This document shows, in pieces, positions 1 through 9,965 of a DNA stretch of 64,000 bases. The notes under the pieces are model-generated. The model searched no databases, was not told the origin of the DNA, and worked only from the letters and a program-made list of their open reading frames with translations. This DNA is from Gongronella butleri (taxonomy: Eukaryota; Mucoromycota; Mucoromycetes; Mucorales; Cunninghamellaceae): contig JAIWZP010000010.1 in NCBI GenBank assembly GCA_025201375.1, forward strand, positions 558,001 to 622,000. The letters are read 5' to 3'. The stretch's first letter is position 1; the number at the start of each line of letters is the position of its first letter. Made by a program: the position numbers and the translations under genes.

Positions 1-2550
1 TATTATCTACCCACTACGCTATAGATTTGTTTCCCCCCGCCCTGTTTCGTCTCTCGTTTGTTCCCATGCTCTATCCTCCTCATGATACTCCCACGCCCGC
101 GTCCGTTTTGTGTTTTTTTTTCTATTTTGCCCTTGTCTTTTACGTACATGTTTTGTTCATAAATCATATCCATTGCCCTTTTTCTGATTCACCTTGTTGT
201 TTTGTCGGACGCAAAAATAAAAACGTTGGTCGCGCAAAGCATGTGATGGTTGCGACCAATCCCACTTATGTCAATTTGCTATCCTGTCCCTGGCCCACCC
301 TTTTGACATCCGTCTCAACGGAGGCGGACACCCAACTTTATATCCCCATCTTTGGAAATCCATCTATTTTTTATTTCTTTTTACAATGATTGTTTGCGAG
401 CTGGGCAACAATCATAGGCGCGGGAACTCGATCTTGCGCTCCGATGCGCATGACAGGAGACGGCGGAGGCGAAATGGAGCGCTCAATGGATGCTCGTGCC
501 TCCTCTTTGTTCAGTTAATGTGTGGTGAGAAAAGAGTGATCGTGCAGATGGCAAAAAGCCCGCACAATTGGGAACCCATGTGCGCTGATCTGACAGACAG
601 AATCGCTTCTTTCCCTTTCAGGCCAATGGAATACTCCGTTTGGGCATGGCTGATCGAATGAGCCGGAGAAATGGAATTGTGCCCCTCCAGCCATTGTGGT
701 CGTTGTAGACAGAGCATACAAACGACTAATTGTTCAAAAAGTGTGTCTAAAAGTTCAAAATGTGCGTACTTGGCAAACGTGTTCTTTGCTCAAAAGTAAA
801 TAAAAGGGTATTTCGTGAGGTTTAGCAAGGGGGAATCCACCAAAGGGGTGAGGCAACCCAAAAATAAAATCCGGCGATTTGGGTTTAAAGAGGAAAAACT
901 AGGGCCGCGAGGACGCTTTGAGATGGCGGGGGCGGCCGACGATCGCTTGACCCTTGCCCGATTCGACGGGAAGAACGGGAACTCGGGACGGGGGAGAGAC
1001 GTGCAGGGCTTAAAATCTCCTAATTACATGGCATCGCCCATGGTCCAATCACAGGCGCCCGGTCCCTGAACCAGGCTTTGCGTTGCGATTTGCACAAACA
1101 CGATTGGGCAGCCTGGCTCGGCTGAGGTCAATTTTCTTGGGGGGTAAAGCCGTTCATGGCCCTTTTGAACATCCCATACCGGCCCCATTGTTCGGCGTGG
1201 AGCGAGATTTTCCGCAGGGCGACGCGTGGCAAAAGAAAAGAAAAAAAAAAAGGCATCAGCTGATCACCGATTGGCGATTAGGCATGTACCAAGTTACTGG
1301 TTTTCCCCTCTATCTTTCTTTTGTTTTATTTTCCTTGGGGGGGTGCACATAGCCAGGGATCCAATGGATGGCGTGTGCTGCGATGCCTGTCCCAGCATGG
1401 TCGGGCCATCCACTGTCGTTTTCATCCCCCAAACGGCCAGGCATGACCTGATTTATTCTGTCACTCATGTCAAATCATATCAAGGAGAAGAAGGTTCAAC
1501 ATGGGCCACGTCAGCATTCGTGTATTTTTATTTTTATTGTTTTTTTTTTTTTGTCAGGCAATGAATTGGACTTTTGGACAAATGACAGGTTCGTCAGCCA
1601 TGTCACCGTCCACCCTTCCCAATGACTCGGGCCAATGTTCTTTTTTATCACAATGGTTGCATTTGCGTGGGAGAAAAAGCGGGCTGCGGCGGACATCCAA
1701 TGCGAACGTGCACATTTGCTGAGCCCTGTTGGGTGTCATGGCTCAAAAAGGCACCGGTCGGCGTCATGCAGCAATAATAATCATGCACGCACACACACTT
1801 TTGGTCCCAAATCACTGGGTCGCGTTGTGCCCGCATGCCCGGATGCAACCAAAAACATAAAAAAAAAATAAGCAAAATCTTAGCTAAGCTGGCATTTGGG
1901 TGCGTGATTTATTGCAGCTTTTGGGCAAGACCTGATTCTCTGGGTCTCAGGGCCACTGGGAGATGCACATGTCTGCTCACTATGTATCATATGCCATCTC
2001 AGGCCATGGGTCAAAGCGATAAATGGTATGATTTGATCGACATGTGCGCAAAACGACCACATTTGATCTGATTTCATGTGTTTTTGGTCGAAATTCTGGC
2101 ACAAACGGGGTTATCATTGTGCTACAAATATCAAAAGCGGAGGACAGCTGCACGACGGCATTCGGTAAGATCAAGTGTAACCAGAGGTCAAATACTTGAA
2201 AAAAAACGCTCTGCTGTTCGCTTCGACGACGCTAATTCTGCTATTGGTCCTCAATCTCACAAATTTGCAGAGGGCACTATTGCTGCAAGCGTGCAGCAGC
2301 GTGTTCTTTATTCGTTTGAAAAAAAATCCGCCCGCCAGAACTTGAAAAAATGCACGCAATCACGATTTTGATGATTCTGATGGGATTTTTGTCATGAACA
2401 TACCGGTAGGTACAGTAATAATGTGGCCTTGTGGCGTTTGATCCGTCCTTTTTTTATGCTTTGTATCATAAGCAGAAATTGACGAGTGTCGTGCCGCCGG
2501 CGTCATTCCAAATTTCCAATGCGCGTGGCAGCGCCATACACTGCACCAAA
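1..2550. other. Gene-poor intergenic stretch
   Basis: No gene can be supported here. The open frames on both strands are short, overlap each other, and lack homology I recognise or a consistent spliced model. The sequence has homopolymer runs and moderate GC like the other intergenic DNA of this window. Confidence 0.5.
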
Positions 2551-2559
2551 AAGCACAAA

Positions 2560-3065
2560 TAACATGTCTTAAAAACGAATGAAAAAGCGCGTTTTTCAGA
2601 ATTTGCCGGTTTTTTGTGCCTCCAGAAATATGTTTACAGCTACCTGAGAAATCTGGGAAGCAACGAAGAGTAGAAAAGATCCAGAAGGAAGAAAAAAGAA
2701 AAGAACGATCACAAGGAACGAGAAATCGAGAATGAAAAGTATCGTACAATATGCCAAAAAGCGTATTTTTGGGACTTTGATGCCCTCGTTGCGCCTCCAG
2801 AAATTTTTTTACAGCCTAGCTGTCCGCAGATGAAAGTTGCATCTCGGCGTGAACTCTCGCCTGTGCGCGGAATTGGTCTGCCAGATTTTTTTTTCAGCCC
2901 CCAAATTCCAGAAACCTCACGTGTGTTCTTTTCTGCGTTTATTTCGCCATCTGCTTGACCGGTCCTGTCCAAAATAGCTGCATCGCATTCAGCACAAAAT
3001 TTGCAACAAGTAAGCTTAAACCTCGAAAGCGCTACGATCACTTTTGAAAAATTCAGGAGTCACGA
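2560..3065 (+). repeat. Truncated copies of dispersed repeat R1
   Basis: Two partial copies of the family seen in full at 16310-17300 and 63030-64000 lie here. The shared landmarks are the word 'cctccagaa' followed by a T-run and 'acagcct' (about 2620 and 2793), and an A/T-rich block around 2985-3065 that contains 'aaagcgctacgatcac'. All copies are in the same orientation. No open frame is conserved between copies, so this looks like a degenerate or non-coding mobile element. The family is not recognised. Confidence 0.6.
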
Positions 3066-3283
3066 TACATAATACATGAAGAATTCCATGAACTCATGAT
3101 TATGCGCATACGCGGCTATCATACCAGCCCCACAGCCAGCTAATGGTAAAGGTTGCTCTGTTTTGGCAAGGTGCCATTAATAAAATGACAAATAAAAATG
3201 GTGTTTTATTGAACGGTATCAGAAGAGAGGGGAGATTTTAGTATTTTGAACAGGTCTTGGTAGCCGCGTTATTCCGTACTGTT

Positions 3284-3718
3284 TTACAGTAAAGTTGAGA
3301 ACACCGTATCATTGGGAGGAGGTGGCAAATCGGGCAGGATTTGTCCAGTGCAGTCAGGTTCGCCATCGGGACCATCATTGTCGCAAATGATTCCCCATCG
3401 CATACGCTTCTTGACAGCAGGAGGAGGAGGAGGATCGGAGATCTCTGTCGGTACCGGGCCATGAATGGGCGCGTTGCGGCGCTTGAGAGGGATGGTGCTG
3501 TGATCGGCGGCATTAGCGTCAATCAAGTCGCGGCGCGCAGCCCACGCCGCAGGGACGGCACAATTGGGGTGATCCTTGGGACAGGGAATTGTGATGCGCA
3601 TGCGATCGTCTCCTACAGCACTATTGCCATCAAATTCAGCCGGCGCGGCCAAAATTAAAGTAGTGCCAAGGAAGCCAGTACAGGCGATTGCGAAAAAGGG
3701 AAGCTTGGGCAGCATCAT
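3284..3718 (-). CDS. Small secreted protein, probable Kex2-processed precursor
   Basis: A 144-residue single-exon protein. The start chosen is the first Met of the MMLPKLPFF stretch, because a hydrophobic signal peptide (about residues 1-22, ending near LAAPAEF) follows directly; an in-frame Met 19 codons upstream would bury it. A TATAAATA box on this strand lies about 60 bp upstream (3775-3782), and an AATAAA signal follows the stop at 3209-3214. Two dibasic sites suit Kex2 cleavage: LKRR near residue 88 and VKKR near residue 110. They separate a proline-rich spacer from a C-terminal peptide of about 40 residues that contains two cysteines. The family is not recognised. A pheromone, effector or wall-peptide precursor are all possible; no CaaX end is present. 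Confidence 0.65.
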   Translation of the reverse strand: MMLPKLPFFAIACTGFLGTTLILAAPAEFDGNSAVGDDRMRITIPCPKDHPNCAVPAAWAARRDLIDANAADHSTIPLKRRNAPIHGPVPTEISDPPPPPAVKKRMRWGIICDNDGPDGEPDCTGQILPDLPPPPNDTVFSTLL

Positions 3719-3774
3719 ATTGAATAAAGAACATGGGGTAGAGGGAAAAAAACAATAGCGGTGAATTGGGCCCA

Positions 3775-3782
3775 TTATTTAT
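3775..3782 (-). promoter_or_regulatory. TATA box of the secreted-protein gene
   Basis: TATAAATA reads on the minus strand about 57-64 bp upstream of the chosen ATG at 3718. The spacing suits a fungal Pol II core promoter. Confidence 0.5.
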
Positions 3783-4119
3783 AAGCTGTTCAAGACGCTG
3801 CTTAGCTGTTGTCAACTACTTTCTGCCTTTGACGCGCTCATTGTCGCCTCCACGCGATTCATGCGCGTGAAAGGGCGTCATGAATCATGCAGCAGGGTTC
3901 ATTCATGCATCAAGTCACCCTGGCTCGCTCGTGACAAATGATCGCCCCTGCAAAGGCACTGCGGCCCATAGCGCTCATTGTTGTTGGCTGCAATCACTGT
4001 ATTTTTTTTCTCTTCGATGTGAATGGCACCGGATAACTGTAAGAAGCAATGCAGTCGTCGTTTAGGATCTTGCGGTCATTCAGTTTTATGTCGTGGGCCG
4101 CCTGCAACGACTTTCTGAC

Positions 4120-4410
4120 TTTAATATCAAGCATTGAGCAATTTAAGCACCGCATCATCGCATCCAGCAGGGATAATCAAGCACAATGATGTTCTAATTT
4201 GCATTCTAGAATGTTGTCAGGGGTGTAGAATCACGAGGTGCTGTTTGCTCTACATGTCCAATTGGTGGATTTTGAGGACTTGGCATTTTCGCCTAAATTT
4301 GCGGATTATACTGGTGCAAGTACCTCAAAAAAATTGTCAAATCGATATTTTTTTTGCGTAACAGATGTAAAATTTAATTTGGAATCGAATACAGTCTTTA
4401 CATGGCACAC
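4120..4410 (+). repeat. Copy of the MITE-end family (inverted relative to 18.2 kb)
   Basis: On the reverse strand this segment matches 18194-18400. It shares the terminal word at 4367-4390 (gatgtaaaatttaatttgg, then aatcgaat) and the adjoining sequence with 'aaaatccaccaattgga' like phrases. It appears to be a solo end, or a one-sided copy, of the element bounded at 18014-18220. No coding capacity is seen. Confidence 0.5.
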
Positions 4411-4689
4411 GTTAACATAGCAAGTTCTTGAAAAATGCACTTTTTACATGATTTTGATCATTGGGGCATATACAGCACGTAGCAAACAAGCGTTTTTAGT
4501 ACGTGAGAGCAGCCACCATTCGATTTACAATCAAATTTCAGACTCAGGTGCAGCGTGTTGTACCGTCTAAAAGCACGTTCTAGGCCACCTAGCAAGATAT
4601 TAAAACGATACGCCGGCCAAAATAATACAAGGCTTGCTTTAACAACCAAAAAAATGGAGATCACGTGCTGCAGCGAACAAATTTCGAGC

Positions 4690-5520
4690 CTTCTCGTTTG
4701 AATGAGCCCACTTTTGGGACACTGCGAGCACCCGTTGGTGCATAAAGTCCATTTTCGAAAATCACGAATTCTGCAAGGGGTACAGTCATGGATTTGAAAA
4801 TGACAAAATTTAGGTCCACAGATCGCCACGCCATTCAACCACATGGTAGATACGTCTCATTCACCGACGAGAAAGAAATAAAACCCAGGGGTCCATCGGT
4901 TAGTTCCGACGAAAAACGCGTTTTGGGTCTTATTTTCGGGTCAAGGGCAACTAAACGAAAATTGCACGTACCTCGATGAAACACACACCACAGAAAGAAC
5001 GTGGCTTGCTGCGTACGTGAATGCCCGTGATCAATGAAAAAAGTGATTTTTTCGCAATTTTGACACGGTTTCAAAACCATATATAATTTTCGGCGCGCGA
5101 TAAAGCGCATCCAACATCGAGTTACACGCGCCTGTTCCTAATCAGCTCCATGCACCTGGCGTCTCTCTTGCTAGTGGACGCGTCAGCGCGGCTCTATGGA
5201 CGCGTTCTTCCCGTGCAAATTGGCCTTGAAATAAATCTAAAATTGCCCATTGCTCGTCAACCAGCTGGTCGACCCTACTCTTTTTTGACAATTTCCGTGG
5301 TTTCTCCATGCAGATTCTCTTGTGTGCAAGTTTGGCTGAATTCTGGAGACCCATTTTTTCGATTTTGGTTTGGGAGGCAAGACGTGGCCAATTTTTTATT
5401 TGTGCGTGGCGCTTCACGGTGTTCTCTTGACGGGCTGCAAATCTGCATCTGACTAGAATTATCCGTTTGCCTCGTCACGATAAGGTGCGTTTCGAGGCCT
5501 TGCAGCGCTTAATTTGTCAA
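4690..5520 (+). repeat. Dispersed repeat R2, copy A
   Basis: This copy is collinear with 26590-27420 and 50950-51870 in the same orientation. Shared landmarks are 'cgccattcaacca' (about 4829), a TATATAA box followed by 'ttttcggcgcgcgataaa' (about 5080-5105), and 'acacgcgcctgttcctaa' (5125-5143). A 100-codon frame starting at 5150 is broken in the other two copies, so it is probably not coding. The conserved TATA box suggests a promoter within the element. The family is not recognised, and no terminal repeats were found by eye. Confidence 0.65.
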
Positions 5521-6003
5521 GTTACAAGTGGAATTGCCGCTAAAAGTGACTGACCATATAACTTGAGCAGAGAAACTCAATCAAGCGACTCCAAATTTAA
5601 ACCAGTTGGCCGCGGATGCCATAACTCAATGAATTCTTGATTGCGCCGCTTGCAGTTAGTGTGATGTGGCGGTGTGCGTGTAAAATCAGGGGTTCAAATG
5701 CACCTTTAGTGACGCATCTGCCGATATGAAGCTCCGTGATAGTTTTAAAGGACACAGGCAATCACCGTGCTGTCTCTCTGAATTCATTTGAAGAATATTG
5801 CGCCCTCATTGGGCTTGTCGTTGTTGAGAAAACTTTATTATTCGCAAACGGACGTTGCTTGACACGCGTCTTTTCAACCGCCATGGGCGGAGTTACAAAA
5901 CGCCTGGGCAACCCTGGCTACCAATTGTCTCGATTGTCGCCTTTTTGTGTTCCTTTTTTTTTTCTTCCCTGCTGCCCTTTTTTTCTCGTTTTTTATTCAA
6001 AAC

Positions 6004-7455
6004 ATGTTTCGACGCGGTGTTTCTTGTACATTGTCGCGTCCTTTGTACCGCCGGCGCTGGGTGCATGGGTCGTGCGTTGCGCGCAAGCGTGCGCCGTCAC
6101 TGATTGTGGCGCCACGGTTCAACTACAATATGCTGCATGAGCAGATCGACGATTTTGCTGCGAATATGCGGTCTCGGCGGTACGATCCTGTGGACGTGTC
6201 TGCGTATGGGTCTCTGTGTGTGCGTCGCAAGGCGCTGTACCAGGAATTGACGGAGTTGCGCGCGCAGCAGAACAAATTGTCCAAGGAAATGGCTGTTTTC
6301 CGTAAAAAGAAGGATTTGGCGGCCAAGGACGCGCAACAAGAACTGATCCATGCGGCGCAGGAGGCCAAGCGCAAGATTGGCGCGTGCGAGCAGTCGCTGG
6401 TGGAGGTGGAAGAGGAATTGATGGCTTTGACGCTTGTTTTGCCCAACACGATTCATGCGGATGTGCCTGCCGAGGAGCCTGTGGTGGTGCACGAGGTTTT
6501 TGGCGCGGGCGTGCCTCTTCCGGACGCGGATCCATCGTTCCACGTCGACCATGTAGCGCTTAACGATCGATTGCACTTTATGGACATGCAGCAGGCCAGC
6601 CGTGTCTCTGGTGCGAGTTTTTACTATTTGGAGGGGATGGGCGCACTGCTCGAATTGGCGCTCATCCAATACGCGATGGACGCGGCGGTGCGGCACGGAT
6701 TCCATGCGGTGACAACACCGGATCTTGTGCGCAGCTCGGTGGCGTATGCGTGCGGATTTCAACCACGGCGTGGCGAAAGCGAGCAGATTTACCGGATTCA
6801 GCAGCAATTGGACGAAGGCGACGACAATGAGCTCTGTTTGGCGGGCACGGCCGAGATTCCGCTGGCGGGCAAGTGTCTGCAGCAAGTTTTGCCTGAATCG
6901 AGCCTGCCGCGGCGATTTGTCGGGTTTGGACACGCTTTTCGGCGCGAGGCGGGTGGACGCGGGCAAGAGACGCGTGGCCTGTATCGTGTGCACCAATTCT
7001 CCAAGGTGGAGCTGTTTGCAGTGACGGCGCCCGAGCAGAGCGACGCTGTGCTTGCGGATTTGCTCGTTTTGCAAAAAGACATCTTTTCGGGGCTGGGATT
7101 GACGTACCGCGTGCTGGACATGCCTTGCCACGAGCTTGGAGCAAGTGCGCACCGCAAATACGATATGGAGGCATGGCTCCCCGGGCGGCGCACGTGGGGC
7201 GAGATCTCGTCCACGTCCAATTGCACCGATTACCAGTCCAGGCGCCTGGATATCCGCTTCCGCCCCACACATCCCGAAAAACACAAGGAAAACACCCTCT
7301 TTTGTCATACCCTGAACGGCACCGCCATGGCCGTCCCACGCGTCCTCATTGCCATTCTCGAATCCTTCCAGGAACCCAATGGTTCCGTCCGCATCCCAAA
7401 AGTCTTGCAACCATGGCTACCAGGCCGCCCCACGCATCTGAACCCAATGGCATAG
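6004..7455 (+). CDS. Mitochondrial seryl-tRNA synthetase
   Basis: A 483-residue intronless class II aminoacyl-tRNA synthetase that charges mitochondrial tRNA-Ser. The start at 6004 gives an Arg-rich, acid-free leader (MFRRGVSCTLSRPLYRRRW) typical of a mitochondrial presequence; the upstream in-frame Met would add a phenylalanine-rich stretch read from a T-tract. A helical tRNA-binding arm follows (about residues 70-135), then the catalytic core. Class II motif 2 is FRREAGGRGQETRG near residue 311. The serine pocket region has TAEIPL. Motif 3 is NGTAMAVPR near residue 436, with Pro where bacterial enzymes usually have Gly. The length suits the DIA4/SARS2 family. AATAAA-like signals follow at about 7475-7495. 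The assignment is firm; the mitochondrial location is inferred from the leader. Confidence 0.93.
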   Translation: MFRRGVSCTLSRPLYRRRWVHGSCVARKRAPSLIVAPRFNYNMLHEQIDDFAANMRSRRYDPVDVSAYGSLCVRRKALYQELTELRAQQNKLSKEMAVFRKKKDLAAKDAQQELIHAAQEAKRKIGACEQSLVEVEEELMALTLVLPNTIHADVPAEEPVVVHEVFGAGVPLPDADPSFHVDHVALNDRLHFMDMQQASRVSGASFYYLEGMGALLELALIQYAMDAAVRHGFHAVTTPDLVRSSVAYACGFQPRRGESEQIYRIQQQLDEGDDNELCLAGTAEIPLAGKCLQQVLPESSLPRRFVGFGHAFRREAGGRGQETRGLYRVHQFSKVELFAVTAPEQSDAVLADLLVLQKDIFSGLGLTYRVLDMPCHELGASAHRKYDMEAWLPGRRTWGEISSTSNCTDYQSRRLDIRFRPTHPEKHKENTLFCHTLNGTAMAVPRVLIAILESFQEPNGSVRIPKVLQPWLPGRPTHLNPMA

Positions 7456-7576
7456 ATTGCATCATAAATGAAGAGAAATAAAAAGAAATAAAGTGAAAAA
7501 GTGAAACTACTGATTCCGAGCAAAGTAAAAAATTCGGATTGGAGGACGCTTTCACTTGTCCACGAGCTCTTTGTGC

Positions 7577-8060
7577 ATAACTGCCCGTTGTTTTAGTATC
7601 AATCTAGGGCCGAACGAACTACACATTTCGCATTGATCCGTGATACTGTAATGGTATAGTGGGCAAGATCAGTCGATCGCTGCTGGATGGAAGAAAAAAA
7701 AAGCTAGAGAGCAATAACGTTCAGCATGCAAAATAGCCTCAATCTCCTTTTTCCTTGTCAATGCATCAAAGTGTGCCAAATTTAGAACCAAGGAGGCGCT
7801 TAATGATTGTCTTTGCTCTACGACGCAAAAGGAGACTGCTGCGACCTGCGAGAGCAAAAAAAAGCTTGCGCATCCCCCTTCCCCTCACTATTTTAGTCTC
7901 AATCTCCTTTTTCCTTGTCAATGCATCAAAGTGTGCCAGATTTAGAACCAAGGAGGCGCTTAACGATTGTCTTTGCTCTACGACGCAAAGGAGACTACTG
8001 CGACCTGCGAGAGCAAAAAAAGCTTGCACATCCCCCTTCCCCTCCCTATTTATTTGTTCT
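7577..8060 (+). repeat. Local repeat block A-B-B, left of the Cys-rich gene
   Basis: Unit A (7577-7735, beginning 'aactgcccgttgttttag') recurs at 8551-8705. Unit B (7738-7890, beginning 'caatctcctttttccttg') is repeated in tandem at 7900-8050 and again at 8706-8830. The copies are nearly identical over long stretches and carry small indels in A-runs. The blocks are direct repeats flanking the small gene at 8258-8476. This may be an LTR-like arrangement or a segmental duplication; no polymerase gene lies between them. Confidence 0.8.
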
Positions 8061-8189
8061 AACCATTCCCTCTTTTTTTTCCCTTTCTTCTCCACTTTTT
8101 TGCCTTTTATTATATCATTGACTACCTGCTTGCGGTAAGCCTTTGACACGTCTATGCCAGACCAGGTCACTAACACATTAATAACGGTC

Positions 8190-8257
8190 TTATTATAACT
8201 TTAAAAGGATTATTTTCTCAAAACCAGCTTTTCGACTTCCCCACATAACAGAAACAA
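8190..8257 (+). promoter_or_regulatory. AT-rich promoter and leader of the Cys-rich gene
   Basis: The sequence upstream of the ATG at 8258 contains 'attataactttaaaagg' (about 8191-8208), a plausible TATA region 50-65 bp before the start codon, then an A/C-rich leader (cccacataacagaaacaa) typical of fungal start contexts. Confidence 0.4.
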
Positions 8258-8476
8258 ATGAAGATTTTTTGTTTGTCATTGTTCCTGACTAGTGTTTGGG
8301 CTTCGCAGCAGTTTTGTTGTGATGCAGTGGTACAATCTCAAAAACCACCTGGCCAAATTGGGATAAATTGTTTTCCAGGAGGTATTGATTGTGGATTTTC
8401 TGGCCAAGTATCAGCGACTTGCGCAAGTTTATCTCCGATTGGTGCTCAACATGGAACAGGTGTAGGTTGTCAGTAG
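8258..8476 (+). CDS. Small cysteine-rich secreted protein
   Basis: A 72-residue single-exon protein. Residues 1-16 form a signal peptide (MKIFCLSLFLTSVWAS). The mature part of about 56 residues has six cysteines spaced CC-x16-C-x6-C-x9-C-x14-C and is rich in Gly, Ser and Gln. The CC...INC...C...C...GC order recalls the second half of hydrophobins, but the first Cys and the second CC pair of that family are missing and the protein is too short, so no family is assigned. An AATAAA signal lies at 8532. The gene is more AT-rich than its neighbours and sits between two direct copies of a local repeat (7577-8060 and 8551-8830), which suggests duplication or element capture. Confidence 0.6.
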   Translation: MKIFCLSLFLTSVWASQQFCCDAVVQSQKPPGQIGINCFPGGIDCGFSGQVSATCASLSPIGAQHGTGVGCQ

Positions 8477-8550
8477 TTGTCCGTTTTAATACAATAGTAA
8501 AAATTGATAATCGGTCAAAATTTCATGTTAAATAAAATCTATCATAGCGG

Positions 8551-8830
8551 GATAACTGCCCGTTGTTTTAGTATCAAACTAGGGCTAAACGCACCACACA
8601 TTTCGCATTGATCCATGATACTCTAAAGGTATAATGGGCAAGATCAGTCGATCGCTGCTGGACGGATGGCAGAAAAAAAAAAGCTAGAGAGCAATAACGT
8701 TCAGCAATCTCCTTTTTCCTTGTCAATGCATCAAAGTGTGCCAAATTTAGAACCAAGGAGGTGCTTAATGATTGTCATTGCTCTACGACGCAAAAGGAGA
8801 CTGCTGCGACCTGTGAGATCAAAAGAAAAA
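8551..8830 (+). repeat. Local repeat block A-B, right of the Cys-rich gene
   Basis: A direct repeat of 7577-7735 (unit A) joined straight to unit B. The 10-base linker 'tgcaaaatag' present between A and B on the left is absent here. Weak, decayed echoes of unit B ('gtgccagatttggaagcaag') appear at about 9245. Confidence 0.8.
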
Positions 8831-8839
8831 AAAACTTTC

Positions 8840-9960
8840 TCCCGTAGTCATCACACACCTTATCTCTCTCCTTTTTTTTCTGGCGCTGCTACACGATTTC
8901 CCATTCCAGGACCCTGCTGAACACGCGATGCAGCGAGACCAACAAAAAACAATGCCGCAACACAATATCTTCTCCCTTTTGCCATCACACACAATAACAA
9001 TCCTTCTCTCATCCTCTTTTTTTTTTTTGGGCAGCAATATCATACCTCAAAGAGTGCCATATTCGAACGTAATGAGGGGTTGAAAATGTCCCTGGCTCCT
9101 AGCTTGGGCGATGAAAAAAAAAAAAAAAGCTGCAGGAGTACTGCGAAAGGAGAAAAAAAGATGCATTCACACGAAAAAAGGATTCGTGGCAAACCACAAA
9201 CTTATGCTCATTTCCTTCCCCTTTTATGTTTTGCCGCGAGGTGTGTGCCAGATTTGGAAGCAAGAAGTTAAATGAGACGCTGCTCATGGGCGACGCCAAA
9301 ACAAAGTAAAAAAGACATGAGATCGACCGAAAAAAAAAAAAAAAAAAAAAAAAAAAAACGCGAAAAAGGCGAGATGTCTGGTAATGTATAGCTTTCATAC
9401 TTCATCTAATTCCCTCCCCGCCGCCACTACCAAAGGCTTGCTACAAATCTACAAGTGACCAAGATGAAAGTACTTGTTTTGGGTAGTCCTGGTCATTCCT
9501 CTCGGCCGCTTAAGACCTCTGCCCCCGGCCGGCTTTAAAGCAAGCCCTGCCCACTTTGTTGGTATTCCCTGGCATGTCGACTATGGATGTATTTCACGCC
9601 TGGTGTTTGCTAGATTGCCGACCGCTGCCCTTTACATCAACAACATTTACGCGCTGGGCATTGCCCGCGTTCCAGGCTGCTACAGGGGCGAATTACATAA
9701 CGAAAGTGTGATTGTTCCCTGTTGTCGTGCAATCCATTCAGTCATTATTTCAGTCTATTTGCGACATTGCTCAATGATATTTGGCCATGCGACATTTTTC
9801 CCCTTTTTGCGACATAGTTTATTTCAAATTGCGGCATTATTTTGTGAATAAAGTGGTATCTAGAGAGAGAAAGAGAACGACGAAGAGAGTGATTGAGTAA
9901 GAGTGACGGTATTGGAGCATGATGGGGAAAAGAGGGAAAGACGACGAAATTGAATAAAAA
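8840..9960. other. Intergenic stretch with homopolymers
   Basis: No gene is supported. The stretch contains a run of about 28 A at 9331-9358, decayed echoes of repeat unit B near 9040-9060 and 9245-9265, and one 125-codon frame (9474-9851) without recognisable features. Confidence 0.4.
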
Positions 9961-9965
9961 ACGCA

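Noticed and set aside
5150..5452. 100-codon frame in repeat R2 copy A
   Set aside because: The same frame is broken in copies B and C, so it is not under coding constraint.
5660..5715. tRNA-like B-box (ggttcaaatgc)
   Set aside because: There is no A-box at the right distance and no acceptor stem.
6097..7410. 437-codon antisense open frame
   Set aside because: It is the reverse complement of mitochondrial seryl-tRNA synthetase. The frame is open because of the codon bias of the real gene, and it shows no domain, signal or introns.
8258..8476. Hydrophobin assignment for the Cys-rich protein
   Set aside because: It lacks the eight-Cys hydrophobin pattern (first Cys and second CC pair missing) and is too short.
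7577..8830. CRISPR-like repeat array
   Set aside because: There are only two or three long repeat units with A-tract indels, and the window is clearly eukaryotic.
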